Below are positions 1 through 12,599 of a DNA stretch of 64,000 nucleotides, in pieces. The notes below the pieces were generated by a model. It saw only the letters and a list, made by a program, of their open reading frames with translations, did not search any database and was not told the origin of the DNA. The stretch lies in assembly GCF_020882245.1 (NCBI RefSeq), contig NC_083598.1:72297714-72361713 (forward strand), given 5' to 3'. Position numbers and translations under genes: made by a program. This DNA comes from Rhopalosiphum padi (Eukaryota > Arthropoda > Insecta > Hemiptera > Aphididae). The first letter of the stretch is position 1, and each line of letters begins with the position of its first letter.

Positions 1-3000
1 TTTAACTAATTTATCAACTCAGGAAATCATGAATTTGTATTAGGTATATTTGATGTAACACATCACGCGATGTAAAATTACTGTTGTTGACTGCGGAAAT
101 GACACAAAATAGTATGCTGTATATATAATGATATTTCGCTTATACTCGTTCACTTGTGTTTTTCAATAATACGTGTATTCATTGGTATATTTCTAGCTAC
201 ATATTTTCTGTATAAATTTTACTGGTTATTTACATTTTACTCTCATAGTTTCCTTCACTACAATTTAGTATGGTATTTACTATTGGTATATCTATTTAAA
301 GTTGTAAATAATAGTCTATTAATATTTTATTGTCGTTGATATTATTGTATTATTATCCTAAAAAGTTTTTAAAATATATTTCATTTTTATTAATAAAACT
401 TGTATGATTATTTAGGAATAATTAAGATATACGAGTATATATAGGTACTTATTGGAAATTTAATAGGAAATAATAATCGGGAATAATTACCTTGCTATTT
501 GTATCTATTAGCTGTAGCTTATAAGCTAATAAAATTAATGTTTATGAAATTAAGTTCTTAAAACCAATACTAGTAATTTTAATTTATATAAATTATTGTG
601 TATCTAGTTAATGTAATATTGGTGTATGGTCATTTAGAATACAATTATAAATTATAATGTACCTATTAATGTTTGGTATATATTATAATGCATAATATAA
701 TGTCTATTTAATATTAATAGTTATCTTGTATGTCAAGTTTTATGGAATTTAATATTTTAATGATTTTTATTTATATATAATTAATGAATATGTATTAAAA
801 TCTATAATTTTAATTATAATTAAATACCTTTACGCGGCATTTTTGAATTACGAGTATTACATTCATATTAATATATGATTTTACATGCTAATATGTAAAT
901 AACAATATGATAAATAGTATTAGCGTGCGCAATGTAGATGTTGTACAAATTCTATATATAATTTTCTAATTGAAAATAAACCCGAAAGTCGTAAATCATA
1001 ATAAAAACAACAACACATTTTTAAATGTGTGTGAATAAATATAAATACACGGTGATATATTAAATAATAAGATAAAATTATTTATCATTTTTGCTTTCGT
1101 AAAAATCAAACTTATATCTATAGTGATTACTGATTATTATTATATTGACCTAGCTGATTGTTTAATTGTAGTAATTATTGTTTGAGAAATCTGTAAGTTA
1201 AAAGTAAAAAAGGTATAGTTTTCCTTTAACTTATATTATACTCTAATTTTAATTTTTAAAACTAATTGTACATTCAAAATCAAATGATTTTTATTTTTCA
1301 TAGCTATTAAGTATTTTTCTAACGTGTGTCGTGTAATTAATAATTATATTATTTATGAAATTGTTTTTGTGAATAATATACAAAAATAATAAACATGAAA
1401 AGTAAGATACGTATATTTATATGTTACTAAGAAATATTAAATTAAGGATATACATATACAATATACTCACAGGAGATATACAGACTAGTTGATGAGTGAC
1501 TAGACTTCGCATTTACCTTTTTGTTATAGATATTGTTATAAATTTAATATTCCTATTAAAAATACGTGTACCTAAATATAGGTATGTAAGGTACTACGGA
1601 TACTCCGGGAACTAAAAAAAATTACGTTTATTTCTAGTCCAAAGTCATATTTTGTTTACATACTATAAACACGCCTAGCAGAATATATTATATATATAGA
1701 CTAGTTGGATTTTGTCCAAAATGTCAAAAAAAAAAAACTAGAAAGTAATCATAATATTAACGACAATAATTATATACGTGGGTGAATGACAGTGGAACGA
1801 ATCTGAGTTGATAGTTATATCAAGGTCGATGAAGTATAGGTAGTAGATAGTATGATTTTTTTTCATTTTTTAATCACATTCTTTTTATTGTTGTCTATAT
1901 AGGAAAGGATGATACCATAAAAACCAAATACAATATTATTTTCAACTTGCATCTTGCATTCCTGCGTCATTTTATTATATTTGTAAATAAATGCTTTTCA
2001 CCTAATTTTTTATTTATCATATTTCTACCTACTTTCTTGGTCGTTTGAAATACATTTGAATAAGCATGTATTTCAGCTACTACAGTATACTAAGCTATTG
2101 GGTGTGAAGTACTTAAAATATATTAACTATGGTAAACGCTTTTGGAATTGGATTTTGAAAATTTAAAAATTAATTAATATTAACAAAATTACTTAAGTTA
2201 TACTTTTATGTTTGCGGCGTGAAAATATGCAATCAATGAATTATGTAAATATTTTATTTCTATTATAAAGTTTAATTACAGTTAAATCAGATTTCAACTA
2301 AAATTTAATATTTTAATTATAATTAATTAAAATTTAAGGTGGCATGAATTTAATTAATTTTTATTAACACAAAAATCGTTCGATTATTTTAATAATGGAA
2401 TCGTATGCAATGAAGCATAGAATTGAGTCTACAACTAAACATTAAACAGTATATGCCTACTGCAGAATCACCAATAGGCAATAATATTATAGTTTATTAC
2501 TGGTGGACAGCGTATATATTAAATATTTGATAAATATATAAATAAGTTTGTAATAATAACACGTTTATCACTCGATGAAGCTTTTGAAACCTTATAAAAT
2601 TAATTTAAATATAGAGCAATATATAAGTTGTGTATGACATGATTTATTAACTTTAAAAAATTTATTTTACATCCACTAGGTACCTATATCAAAGAGCAAC
2701 ATTTATAATAATATACATAATATCTGTATGTTTAGATAGACTCGAAAAAAAAATAATTATATTTTTCGTTCCACGTAAATATTTCAAAAGTTCTATTATT
2801 AATTTTTAATAAGTGTATTATTGCTTGTTTGCAATGTGATATGTAAGTTTTAAAGTTTAGATAGAAAGTAATTATAGAGTATTACACATGGCACATGCCG
2901 TTTATTCTATAATATAGAATCTATATAGTATTGGCGGACGGGCTGGCATTTGCGAGGAAAAATACGTCGAACTTCCCACCCTACACAATATTAATTTACA

Positions 3001-4164
3001 TTTACGAACACAAAGACCCTTAGAGAACAGCCCTTCTGCGCGCAATGTATCTAACATTCTAACCGGACGACGACGACAACGATTATGCTATATGATGCAT
3101 ACTCCCGGTATAACACTTATTATTTCTATATTCGCTGTTGCATACTATTATAGGTTTGATCTTATACTGCAATTGATACGTTACACCGAGTTCATGTACA
3201 GACTCGTGCGTTGGGGATAAAAAAACGGGAAAAGGATTCTCGGATATTTTAACGTTACGCTCAATATATTATGTATACGCGATTATAAATTTATAAGACA
3301 CGCGTAATACCTCATGGGTGTGCAATTCTGTCGCGTGTACTGCTGTAGATTTAAGTACTTATAGGCCACGACACCCTCTTCGATTGGAATATCAAAGTAC
3401 TCCCGCACATGGTATTATTATATTATCTCACGCATACAATCCACCCGTAACGTTGTATAAATCCTCCGATCGGATATCGTTGGCCAGACGTTTACTATTG
3501 CGGAAAAAGGCGCGTTCCTCACCAGCGGTGAGCGGGCGTTTTCCGAGTATGTACGCCCGTCGACCGTGACTGATGTTTCCTCTCCCGACGCACGTTAAAT
3601 CGTTCTCGTCGTCGGCGGCGGGGATTATTCGCAGCAACCCCAAAAATGTATTGGTTTTCTGTGGATCCTATCATGCAATACGAAGTTGAACGCAATTGAA
3701 GTTTAAAGTATGTCTATGTATATTGTATATACAATACAGAAATATTTAAAGAAACAATCTATGATGTTTTTCATAGTTATCCAATCGTATTTAAATATCA
3801 AATGAGTGTACGCGCGTCGTGTTTCGACCGAATACCGTTTATGTTTTCATACTATCTTTCAGGCATACTATAAGAGTATAAGCATTTACTAAGCATTTTA
3901 TATTTACAGAGATCAAATATAATTCTTATACAAATACAATATTTTGTTATTATTATTGGGCGATTATAACGGCCATGGCCGCATTTGTGTGCCGCACACC
4001 CACACCTTGCACTCGTCGCATCCTCTATACATTTTATTTTAAGAGCATAAACAACAAGTGCATTGCTGCTCGTATTACGCGTTATGTGAATAATTATTTT
4101 CATTGCTAGGACAACTTGCATAATATAATATACAGTGCAAGTTTTAATATGTATATATCATTAA
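1..4164. other. AT-rich intergenic DNA, with a CpG-richer patch at 2930-3640
   Basis: No supported gene. From about 2930 to 3640 the sequence becomes GC- and CpG-richer, with frames open on both strands. None has a convincing ATG, splice sites or recognisable protein motif. It may be a regulatory island or the edge of an unannotated transcript. Confidence 0.6.
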
Positions 4165-4499
4165 TATACAGGGTTTTTCTGCACCGTAGAATTTCGATGA
4201 AGGATATTAAAGACTATATTTTCTAGTAATACATAGATTTTAAAATACTATTATTACGATTTATAATCGTGGAATTCCTAACCTAACCTAACCTAACTAT
4301 TTTTTACAAACAAAAATTTTATTTTCTGTAAAATATTTATTTTGATTATCGTATTGTATTTAAATCGAAATTTGAAAAGTAGTTTTAGAGTATGTTTGAA
4401 AATATGATTTTTAAATATACAAAAAAATCGGAATTTTAACAAATTAACGATTAATAAAGATAAAATGAAAAGAATTTTTTGTGAATCACTCTGTATATA
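4165..4499. mobile_element. Candidate MITE with TATACAGRGT ends
   Basis: The left end TATACAGGGTTTTTCTGCAC and the complement of the right end (TATACAGAGTGATTCAC) form an imperfect terminal inverted repeat. TA lies at both edges, as in Tc1/mariner-type elements. The ~335-bp AT-rich body has no coding capacity and includes a (CCTAA)4 tract at about 4277-4297. The end sequence resembles those of many insect mini-elements; the family is not established. Confidence 0.45.
4277..4297. repeat. Interstitial telomere-like (CCTAA)4 tract
   Basis: Four consecutive CCTAA units, the complement of the insect telomere repeat TTAGG. A two-unit copy lies at about 5666-5675 inside the neighbouring fold-back element. 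Both are short and internal, so no chromosome end is implied. Confidence 0.6.
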
Positions 4500-4535
4500 A
4501 AGTTACTGAACGAGCATATAACTACCGAGTACTAA

Positions 4536-4630
4536 GTGTGTGTGTGTGTGTGTGTGTATACGATCAATCGACAAAGTCGCGGCGTGTTATGGGTGTGGGA
4601 GTTGTAGATTTTAATCGTGCGCGCGCGCGC
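4536..4630. repeat. GT microsatellite and GC dinucleotide run
   Basis: An uninterrupted (GT)n tract at about 4536-4557 and an alternating GTGCGCGCGCGCGC run at 4617-4630, about 60 nt apart. Both are alternating purine-pyrimidine stretches able to adopt Z-DNA. Confidence 0.8.
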
Positions 4631-4639
4631 TTGGGTGCC

Positions 4640-5367
4640 TGATCGTTGATACACGCGTATATTATAGTATAATATTAGTATATTATATTATTGTATATTA
4701 TATTCACCACATGACGATGAAAACCCCAACATCGAGCCTACAATAGAAATAAAATAAAACGCAACCAAGCAATACGCCGCTGACACGAGCTCCGGTTTAA
4801 TATCCCTCCGTTTTTTTTTTTGTTTTATGTTTATTTGTTTTTTTTCTAACGATTTTATGTTTTTTTTCATGTGCTGCATGAAATGAAAAACGTGGCCATT
4901 TCCACCCTTCGATATTATTACGTTAAGAGGAGGCTTTCCGATTATTTTTTTCCGTAATCTCGTATTTTTGCATAGGTCCGTGGTCTGCCTGGTACTCCAA
5001 AAGTTAAATGCTCTATATTTGTTTTTTAAATTACTAATTAGTAATCCGATTTGTAACTGCAAAATCAGAATTTGTAATTTAAAACTTAAGCCCTGAATAA
5101 ATGTTTTCCTATAGGCGATACACGACTGAACATCCAGAATTCAAAATTACGACTTCAAACTCAACTAGAAAAATAGTATGCAATTTGTCATTTTTTTAAA
5201 AATTATTTTTACCTATCAAATTCAATATTCACTTCCTTTTGAATTAATCAGTTTCTTGATATACAAAATTATATTCATAATCTTTATTCAATAGCTTATT
5301 GAATCGTTTTTAATTTAAATTTTGTTTTATAACTAAAAAAAATGGGTAACTGTCAAATTAAAAACCA
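4640..5367. other. Intergenic, no supported gene
   Basis: The minus strand is open for 124 codons at 4688-5062, but the translation is lysine- and asparagine-rich low-complexity sequence. It has no recognisable domain and no clear start context. Confidence 0.5.
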
Positions 5368-5832
5368 AATTTCTGGAGTCACCGTCAGAACCGTGAATCC
5401 AAAAAAAGCAAATGTCAAAATAGCTAAGCATAAAATAGCTAAAAGACATAATAGCGAATGTTAAAACAGCTAAAGTATATTATTTTAAAATTATTATTCC
5501 TATTATTTAGCTGTAGTAATAAACCGCATTAAGAATTTTAGAAATTCAAAAACAATATGAATTTAATTTATTTAAAAGGCATAGCTTATAATTTATCACT
5601 ACAAGTATAAATTATTTAATTTTTTTAACCTAATGTATGACTAAACATTGATGTATCACTAATAACCTAACCTAACTAAACATGTATAATAATAATAATT
5701 TTAAAATAAAATATTTAGCTGTTTTGAACATTCGCTATTATGTAATTTAGCTTATTTTCTGCTTAGCTATTTTGCCGTCGCTATTTTGATATTTGCTTTT
5801 TAGATTCCCGGTTTTGATGTGATACCAATTTC
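5368..5832. mobile_element. Fold-back element with ~140-bp inverted arms
   Basis: The left arm (about 5368-5510) and right arm (about 5687-5832) are clearly inverted copies. Shared blocks include ATAATAGCGAATGTT (left) against AACATTCGCTATTAT (right), AAAATAGCTAAGCA against TGCTTAGCTATTTT, and AACCGTGAATCC against AGATTCCCGGTT. Small mismatches and indels show age. The ~175-bp AT-rich centre carries (CCTAA)2. There is no coding capacity, and I could not fix a target duplication. It is probably a non-autonomous DNA element. Confidence 0.75.
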
Positions 5833-8800
5833 TCGTGGTTATTGTACACTCATAAATTATTTTGGTATAAAAGTCTATGACAAGAAAAAACGATTTAAAA
5901 TATTCATATTGTATAAATAAGAAATTCTGGAACTTTTCGGTTTTCATTTTTCCTGAAAATGTATAAAAAATATTTTAAATATTTATCTTTAGGTAATGAC
6001 AAGAGTTCTACAATTATATGATTATTTATTTTTAGTATTACTTCTTTCTTATGGTTATAATTTATAGATATATGTAAATTTGTTGAAGCCATAAAAAAAT
6101 GTATATTTTTTGTTATAAGTTAATTTTCCCATCAATGGCAGAAAATAAAATTAAAGTTCCTTCAGATTTTGTTTCCAGATTTAAATATAAATTATTTTTA
6201 CAGTGATCAAACCATTGAAATAAAGGCATTTTTCAAGCAAATTTTACACATCTTTATGTCTTCTATATGTAAAACAAAGTAATATTTCCAATCAACTGTT
6301 TTGTTCGATATATGAAATGAGGAGCCAACAAATAATTTCTATTTCTGTAGATCTCTTTAGTGAGTCTGTCACCATTCATTTTTAATACGATTTTAGTAGT
6401 TCTATTTACTTTTTTTTTTATACTCTATTGGTTATTTTTATGACTTATCATTTATAACATGCATGTTTTAGCATTAAACTGAAAAGTTTAAATTGAGAAT
6501 TATTTAAATATTTAATTAGATAAGTTAAGTACATACAATATTGATTATTTATTATAGTTCCTTAATCCTTTTATATTTTCATTTTTCTATATCCCAATTG
6601 AAATATGAAACTATATTTCGGGTTGAATTTTGATTTCTACAAAATTATTTTAAGTGTTTTCATGATATATTATGATTTATGATCATATAATTTTACTATT
6701 AGGTATCAATATTAGTTATTTTTCATACAAAAGATTTCTTAAAAATGATTGATGTTGGAAATTTGATATAGTGGTATTCGATACTATATTATTTTCCATG
6801 GAATTAGACACAAAATCCAAGGTTAAAAAAGAAGACTACTAAATGGAACCCTTTAGTTGAACATTGCATGTTAATACCTTTAAAATTCTAAAACTATTGT
6901 AAAAGTCAGCTATTTCCAGAAGACTTAAAAAAATGACCTATTTTTAATTTTTCATCGAGTAAAAGATTACGCATAGGTGGATACTATAACACGATATAAT
7001 AATTATAATTTACTTATTTTAAAAAAGTCCATTGTTAAATATTTTGAAGAGTGTGGGGTGAAATGATTATCAAGCACCTAACTATTAATTTAATTTTTAT
7101 TTGGATACTTATATTGACTAACATTTTATATACTTATGTATAATGTATTTATTATAATAAAATAAATGCCTATAATATAAAAATTAATTCTAACATATTA
7201 TCATTAAAGTATTTTTGTGAAAATTATTATGAATATGACTATGTAATTAATGAAAAATTGATCTCTTAGATACAACATATTTATTATATATGTTTATGGT
7301 AAATATAATAAAGAATCTGAATTCAGAAAAAACAAATGTTATGAAATCCCTGGATAATAGAAACGTTGATTGTTGGGCACACGTGTCGTGTGCTATCTAA
7401 GTGAAAAAATGTATTATTAACTTACCTAAACATTTTTATTAGAGCTTGTAGTTTTGCAGTTGTCATTGAAATTATAATCTTCTTAAATAAATGTGTCTTT
7501 TGTGTCTCTTAAAAAACTTTCAAAAAAATTGGTTGGATAGACTAAGTGCCATAATTGTTCCTATAATTGCCTTTCGAGTAGGTTTGTTGCTCCGTGTGAT
7601 CTTATATTACATTTTACTTTTACGTGTCTCCATAAACACTCAATAGTTTATGTTTGAGCATCTGTATGTGGATTTATGAGAAGTGCTTACTATGGTTAAC
7701 TTGAATGTATTAAAATGGAATGGAAAAATGTGTAGATATCTATATTAATGTAGATGGCATACGAAACCAATATATCGACTGCAAAAAGTATACGGAACGT
7801 GTACCAATTGTTGGTACATCATAAAATATTGGTAAAGACTGAACTAATATTACCAGAACAAAATTTGTTGTAATTCACTCAAAATTTAAATTAATATAAC
7901 TAAACAATATTTATATTTACTATGATATATTAGCTACGATACAACAATTTTTAATTATAAAACAGGCATTGTTGGCTATTTGTATATGTATCAGCAAAAT
8001 ATTTTATTTCATGTTTTAAAGAGAAATTATAATTTTGGTTTCGTAATCTTTATTATACATTCGCAGAAAATTAAACAATCATAATAAATGTAACCTACAC
8101 TCTATTTGATATAAGACTTTTTAATTACTAGAATATCGTAAAAATATGTTTTTACAAATCAGTATAATATTTAACTTATTTTACTCGGTTTTTATTGAAA
8201 CGGATAGGATATTGTATTGCGTATATTCTGTATCTATACTATATTTTATACATAGCTACTAAATTAACATAATTATTGTATTTTCTATTTATGTCTTATG
8301 TAAATTTATTATTTTTTAGTCTCGTTATAATTATTACTACTAACATGAAGATTTTTTTTTGTATTATCTACCACGCCACACCTTCATATTTTATGCTACC
8401 GTATTTTTAAGTTTTACAAATATCTCACAGAAAAAAAGTTTTATCTCGTGGGATCCTTTATATAGGTAGAAATATTATAACATAATATGTTATATAGTTA
8501 TAACTTATAGGTATTACATGCATCTATATATTTTTTAGAAAACGCGCAGAAATTTTTATTCGATTACGTAAGAATTATGAAATATTAGATTTGCCATTTG
8601 CGCAATAAAATAATTTTTTAAATGGTACTATATTTCATATAGATATATATGATATAGGTTTAAGGTACCGTATTATCGTATACTTAATTTTAATTAAAAG
8701 TGTTCAACTAAAACTGGGACTTATAACTATGCTTATTAAATATAGTTATATTATCCTAAGTTATATATTTATGCTAAAATGGTAAAATTGATGTAGATGC

Positions 8801-9979
8801 AAAAAGTAATCTATTATATATTAAAAAAAAATATCAAAATGTTTATACTAGTTAACGAACATTTTAATGTGATATTGCGTTTAAATATCCATTATTTCTT
8901 ACTATGTAACCAATTATAAAATAGGTAGGTGTCGTTAATATATATTTTTAATTTTACAACAACTATTATTAGGTTATTATATCTATGTAGTATGTACATT
9001 GTACATTCATTTTAAACAATAGATTGTAATTCTGTATTAGAAGTTTAGAAATAGACTACCTATATACGACAAGGCATTCAATGTATAATATATATATATA
9101 ATGACAATAGTTTGTGTTACAATATCGTAGCTTTATAGTTGTTCTTCGACATAATATTGAACATTATTTGGAATAGAAGTTGTTTTACGACCTGTGTCGC
9201 ACAGGAAATGGTTCGTTCACATCTATAATAATAGTATCGCTCTTCCGTGAGCGGCCCTGCTGATAAAGTGACGGCAACTCAATTCACATTCATACAAAAC
9301 AATGGATATTACTCGAGACCCCGATCCTCAAACTCTTTTTATGTTATGAAATAATGTTATGTGTTTGTGTTTATGCGTGTGATTGTGTGACTGACGAAGA
9401 AATAGTTTTAACTTTCAGAGGTTAAAAAAAATATTCAGAATTATACTCTACTTAAACTTAATTATATTTACATAAAAAAATTATGTTTTGTTTAACGATT
9501 CATTATATAATATGGTAATTAGCGTTGAAAAATTTCTCAATTGAGTTAAAGTTGTTTGATAAAGGGAAAATACTATTTCTAGTGTAGATTAATAATAAGA
9601 TTTTTAATCATAGGTTTTGGGAATTTAATGCTTGGTTTTTTTTTAGATTAATCAAATAGAAAAATAGGTTCAGTAGAAACATAAATAATATTCACCCTTT
9701 AAAAGATATTAAGTATTAAATTTAATAAATAAATATAAGCAGATTTTCTGAAGCATGTTCATTGTTCACTGTTGTTTTATTTTTTTTTTACTAAATATAA
9801 TTTATTAAAATTTGATATTTAGAATTTTCAGGTATACTTATTAATAGTTATAATTGTTATGAACCTCGTTTTCAACTATTTAAATTTTATATCAGTTATA
9901 TAGTGATGAAACAATTTTATTTTTTAATATGAGAACCAATATTTTTTACTATTAATTATTAAGTAGAATGTAAATATAT
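5833..9979. other. AT-rich intergenic DNA
   Basis: No supported gene. Small items are a dyad GTACCAA / TTGGTAC near 7800-7816 and a GC-richer patch at 9180-9330. That patch contains a CCTGTG / CACAGG hairpin and a 15-codon open frame starting ATGGATATT at about 9302, too short to call. Confidence 0.6.
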
Positions 9980-10340
9980 TTTTAGATTCTGAACGGAGTG
10001 ATGAATGTGTTGATTTTACAATGATGTGTGTGTGCTTTTTTAAATTTTTATTTATTTTTGTTTCCGTCATCACGTTTTGGAGTAGTAATAGTGCTCTGAT
10101 TTTTTGCTCAGCCGCTTTTCTAAAAGGAAAGTTAATCTAGTTGGTACTTAGGGGGCTCAAAAGTAAAAAATGTCCAATAGTTTTCAAAAGCGTTTAAAAA
10201 ATTTAATGTAAAAAGTACTAAATACTAAATAAAATAATATTTTTTTTATACATTAAACAATTTTCAAACATCTATTATTTTAAGTTTTATGGATTTTAAA
10301 ATAATTGTATTGTTTTGTTTCGATGTATGTTACTTATTTT
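9980..10340 (+). repeat. Dispersed repeat, plus-strand copy
   Basis: It begins near TTTTAGATTCTGAACGGAGTGATGAATG and continues through a GTGTGTGTGC run, a CATCACGTTTTGGAG segment and a TTGGTACTTAGGGGGCTCAA segment. The opening core recurs on the minus strand at 39818-39860. It has no open frame of note. It resembles an aged interspersed repeat; the right boundary is approximate. Confidence 0.5.
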
Positions 10341-10357
10341 TATTTAACGTAGACAAT

Positions 10358-10518
10358 CAAGCGTGGATCCAAGGGGGGAGGGGGGAGGGGCCATGTCCCC
10401 TCCGTAGACTCAGCCACACAGGTAAATTTTAGGATGTCTGTTTTTGGCAGCAGATAAAATACGATACTCGCACATAGTATTCCCCCCCTCTCGTAAACTT
10501 AGTCTGGATCCGCGCCTG
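10358..10518. mobile_element. hAT-like mini-transposon (MITE), 161 bp
   Basis: Flanked by the exact 8-bp direct repeat TAGACAAT (10350-10357 and 10519-10526). The ends are CAAGCGTGGATCCA and TGGATCCGCGCCTG, inverted with two mismatches. The inside has a G-rich tract near the left end and a C-rich tract near the right end. This parallels the intron 4 element, although the TIRs differ. An 8-bp duplication with short TIRs is characteristic of hAT elements. It lacks coding capacity. Confidence 0.85.
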
Positions 10519-10526
10519 TAGACAAT

Positions 10527-12120
10527 ATGGACAATTTTGAAAGAATTGTACACTATTTTCAGTAAAATCAATACTTTAATTAATTAAAATAAGAAGAATG
10601 TATTGAAAAATACCTTCTTTCTGAGAAGAATTATATAGAAAATCGTAATCTAAATTTCTAGAGATTTATATCTCAACTGTCAACAAAAGTGATTTATTTA
10701 TTTTTAACAACATACACAATATATTATCATTAAGACAGTGGATTACATGATTGTTTATTTTTTTTCGTTGTATACACACACACACGAAACACATGTTAAG
10801 TATATAAACATTATATTTGAACTACCTATATAGATTATAGACGAGGCCGCATATTGGTCTTTAAACTAATCCACAGGGACTAGGGAGGGGTGTTTACTAG
10901 AATCTCGATACAATATACATTATAATATGGTGTAGAGGAAAAAATAAAATAGATCACGGTAACGTGAATATCACTCTTGCACCCCCTCCTATCATCACTG
11001 AGGCGTCTTCTGATAAGAATCCTAATCGCCGGTTCCGTATAAAGGTAAGTTATTTTATTGTTATGATGGTAGATGGTAGTATAATATCATTAAATATTAT
11101 GTCTTCGTCGTCGTCGTCTCGGAACAGATTAGTATTTAATGATCCGGCGATGATGACCTAACCACGTAAAAGGATATTGAACACCGAAAAGGAGGAATTA
11201 CAGATTGGTGTGTCGGCAGCTCCAGCCACGATTTAACCGGAACGCGATATAATATTTTATTTTACACCCGTCAATTCCCGACGAGGTCTTTTTATACGTG
11301 CAGCGGTGCAGCGCACTTTACTGGATTTATCGTCTACACTGTAGACTACAGCGTCTCACGGAGAGTGATTAGCGTTGAATAATCCACATCCACTCACTGT
11401 GAACACTAGCTGTGTGACACGGCCGCGCACGATAACAACGGGTGATGGTCCATCCACTTTAGATTACGTCATAATAATAATTATAATAATACTGTTTTAG
11501 TGTTATGTAAACACAATATTGACAAGTTTTCTACGTTTTTCAAACTAAACATGGCGTGGAAACTTTAAACGGTCGTGAACTCTTATAATATAGGCACCCG
11601 TGAAAATTTAAGAAAATATGCTTCTGCACAGCCATTATTAAGTGTTTATAGTTTGATCCAAACAGATTATTTTAATCATATTTTAATCGTCTAATACATA
11701 TTTGTTAGTCCAAAAGACCTTTTTAAGACTAATAGAAAATGGGCTTACTTTACAATGTAATATTATTAAAAAATTATACATTGATGCGTATAATTTGGGA
11801 ATTGTGAACTGAAACGTAAAAAAACCTAAACATGTCCTATACATAGGTTTATTACATTATATAATATTCAAATTTTTAAGGATTTATTTATTTGGACGTA
11901 GAACACGACGATCATAGATTGAAGCGATCGTTTTGAAATTCGACGAAAAATTACGGTCGTATAACTTGTATAATATTATGTGTGTGACATTCGAATTGTA
12001 TTTGACATTTTACGAAGAGGGGAAAAACCATTCTTGGGTCATATCACATAAAACTTGATGATGTGGCGGGTATTGTTCACCCTATGGATGAGTCGTCAGC
12101 GGGACGAGATGGCGTCGAGG
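10527..12120. other. Intergenic with a CpG-richer patch at 10940-11470
   Basis: The patch holds a (CGT)n-like run near 11104-11118, a TTACGTCA near 11465 and a candidate short exon ending in a GTAAGT donor at 11044. No complete gene can be assembled on either strand. Confidence 0.4.
11620..11905 (+). repeat. Diverged direct repeat, copy A
   Basis: Shares with copy B (12600-12880) the ordered blocks CTGCACAGCC/TTGCACTGCC, TACAATGTA/TATAATGTA, ACCTAAAC/TCCTAAAC, TATACATA, TTATTACATTA, and TTTTTAAGGATTTATTTATTT followed by GGACGTA/AGACGTA. The copies are about 975 nt apart. Confidence 0.55.
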
Positions 12121-12124
12121 AGTG

Positions 12125-12178
12125 TATAAACTATAAAATGACGCACGCGCTATGTGTGGATCAACCCAGTCAGTCAGT
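12125..12178 (+). promoter_or_regulatory. Isolated TATA/initiator core-promoter-like site
   Basis: TATAAA at 12125 and TATAAAA at 12132. TCA at 12161-12163 lies 31 nt from the second TATA box, and overlapping TCAGT initiators are at 12170-12174 and 12174-12178. The site is at the end of a GC-richer stretch. The only nearby frame is ATGAAGAAACCCCGC (ATG at about 12244), which stops after 23 codons. No gene could be attached to it. Confidence 0.3.
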
Positions 12179-12599
12179 AAACTAAAGTCGGATTAACACA
12201 AAATATCTAGCTTCTAAGAAAACAGTTTTATGAGCTAGTGTCAATGAAGAAACCCCGCTTAGACCCTATTTTTACATATTGTTACAAAGAGTATGAATTT
12301 GTTTGTTTGTTATAAATTTATAAATTAGGAATTTAGTACAAGAATTACTAGTCTTTGCACTGCAGTAATGTGGAAAATGTTGGGCATGTCTAAAAGAACT
12401 ATGATTTTTAAACAATTTCCTTTTTTTGGATATGTATATAATTTATTTATTTAGTAAAAACTTATTATTTTATTTTAATTTTTCATTAAAAGTTTATAGT
12501 TATCATAGTTTATATAGGGGTTAAGTTACTATATATTCACCTAGATACACATATGAAAGAAGGGAAGAATTGGCAAACATGTGAAAATGTAAATAATTG

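Noticed and set aside
3318..3643. Overlapping frames on both strands in the 3-3.6 kb CpG-richer patch
   Set aside because: Both start at non-ATG codons, neither has a motif, and they overlap each other antisense.
4688..5062. Minus-strand open frame of 124 codons
   Set aside because: Lysine- and asparagine-rich low-complexity product with poly-T/poly-A derived runs, no recognisable domain and no splice partners.
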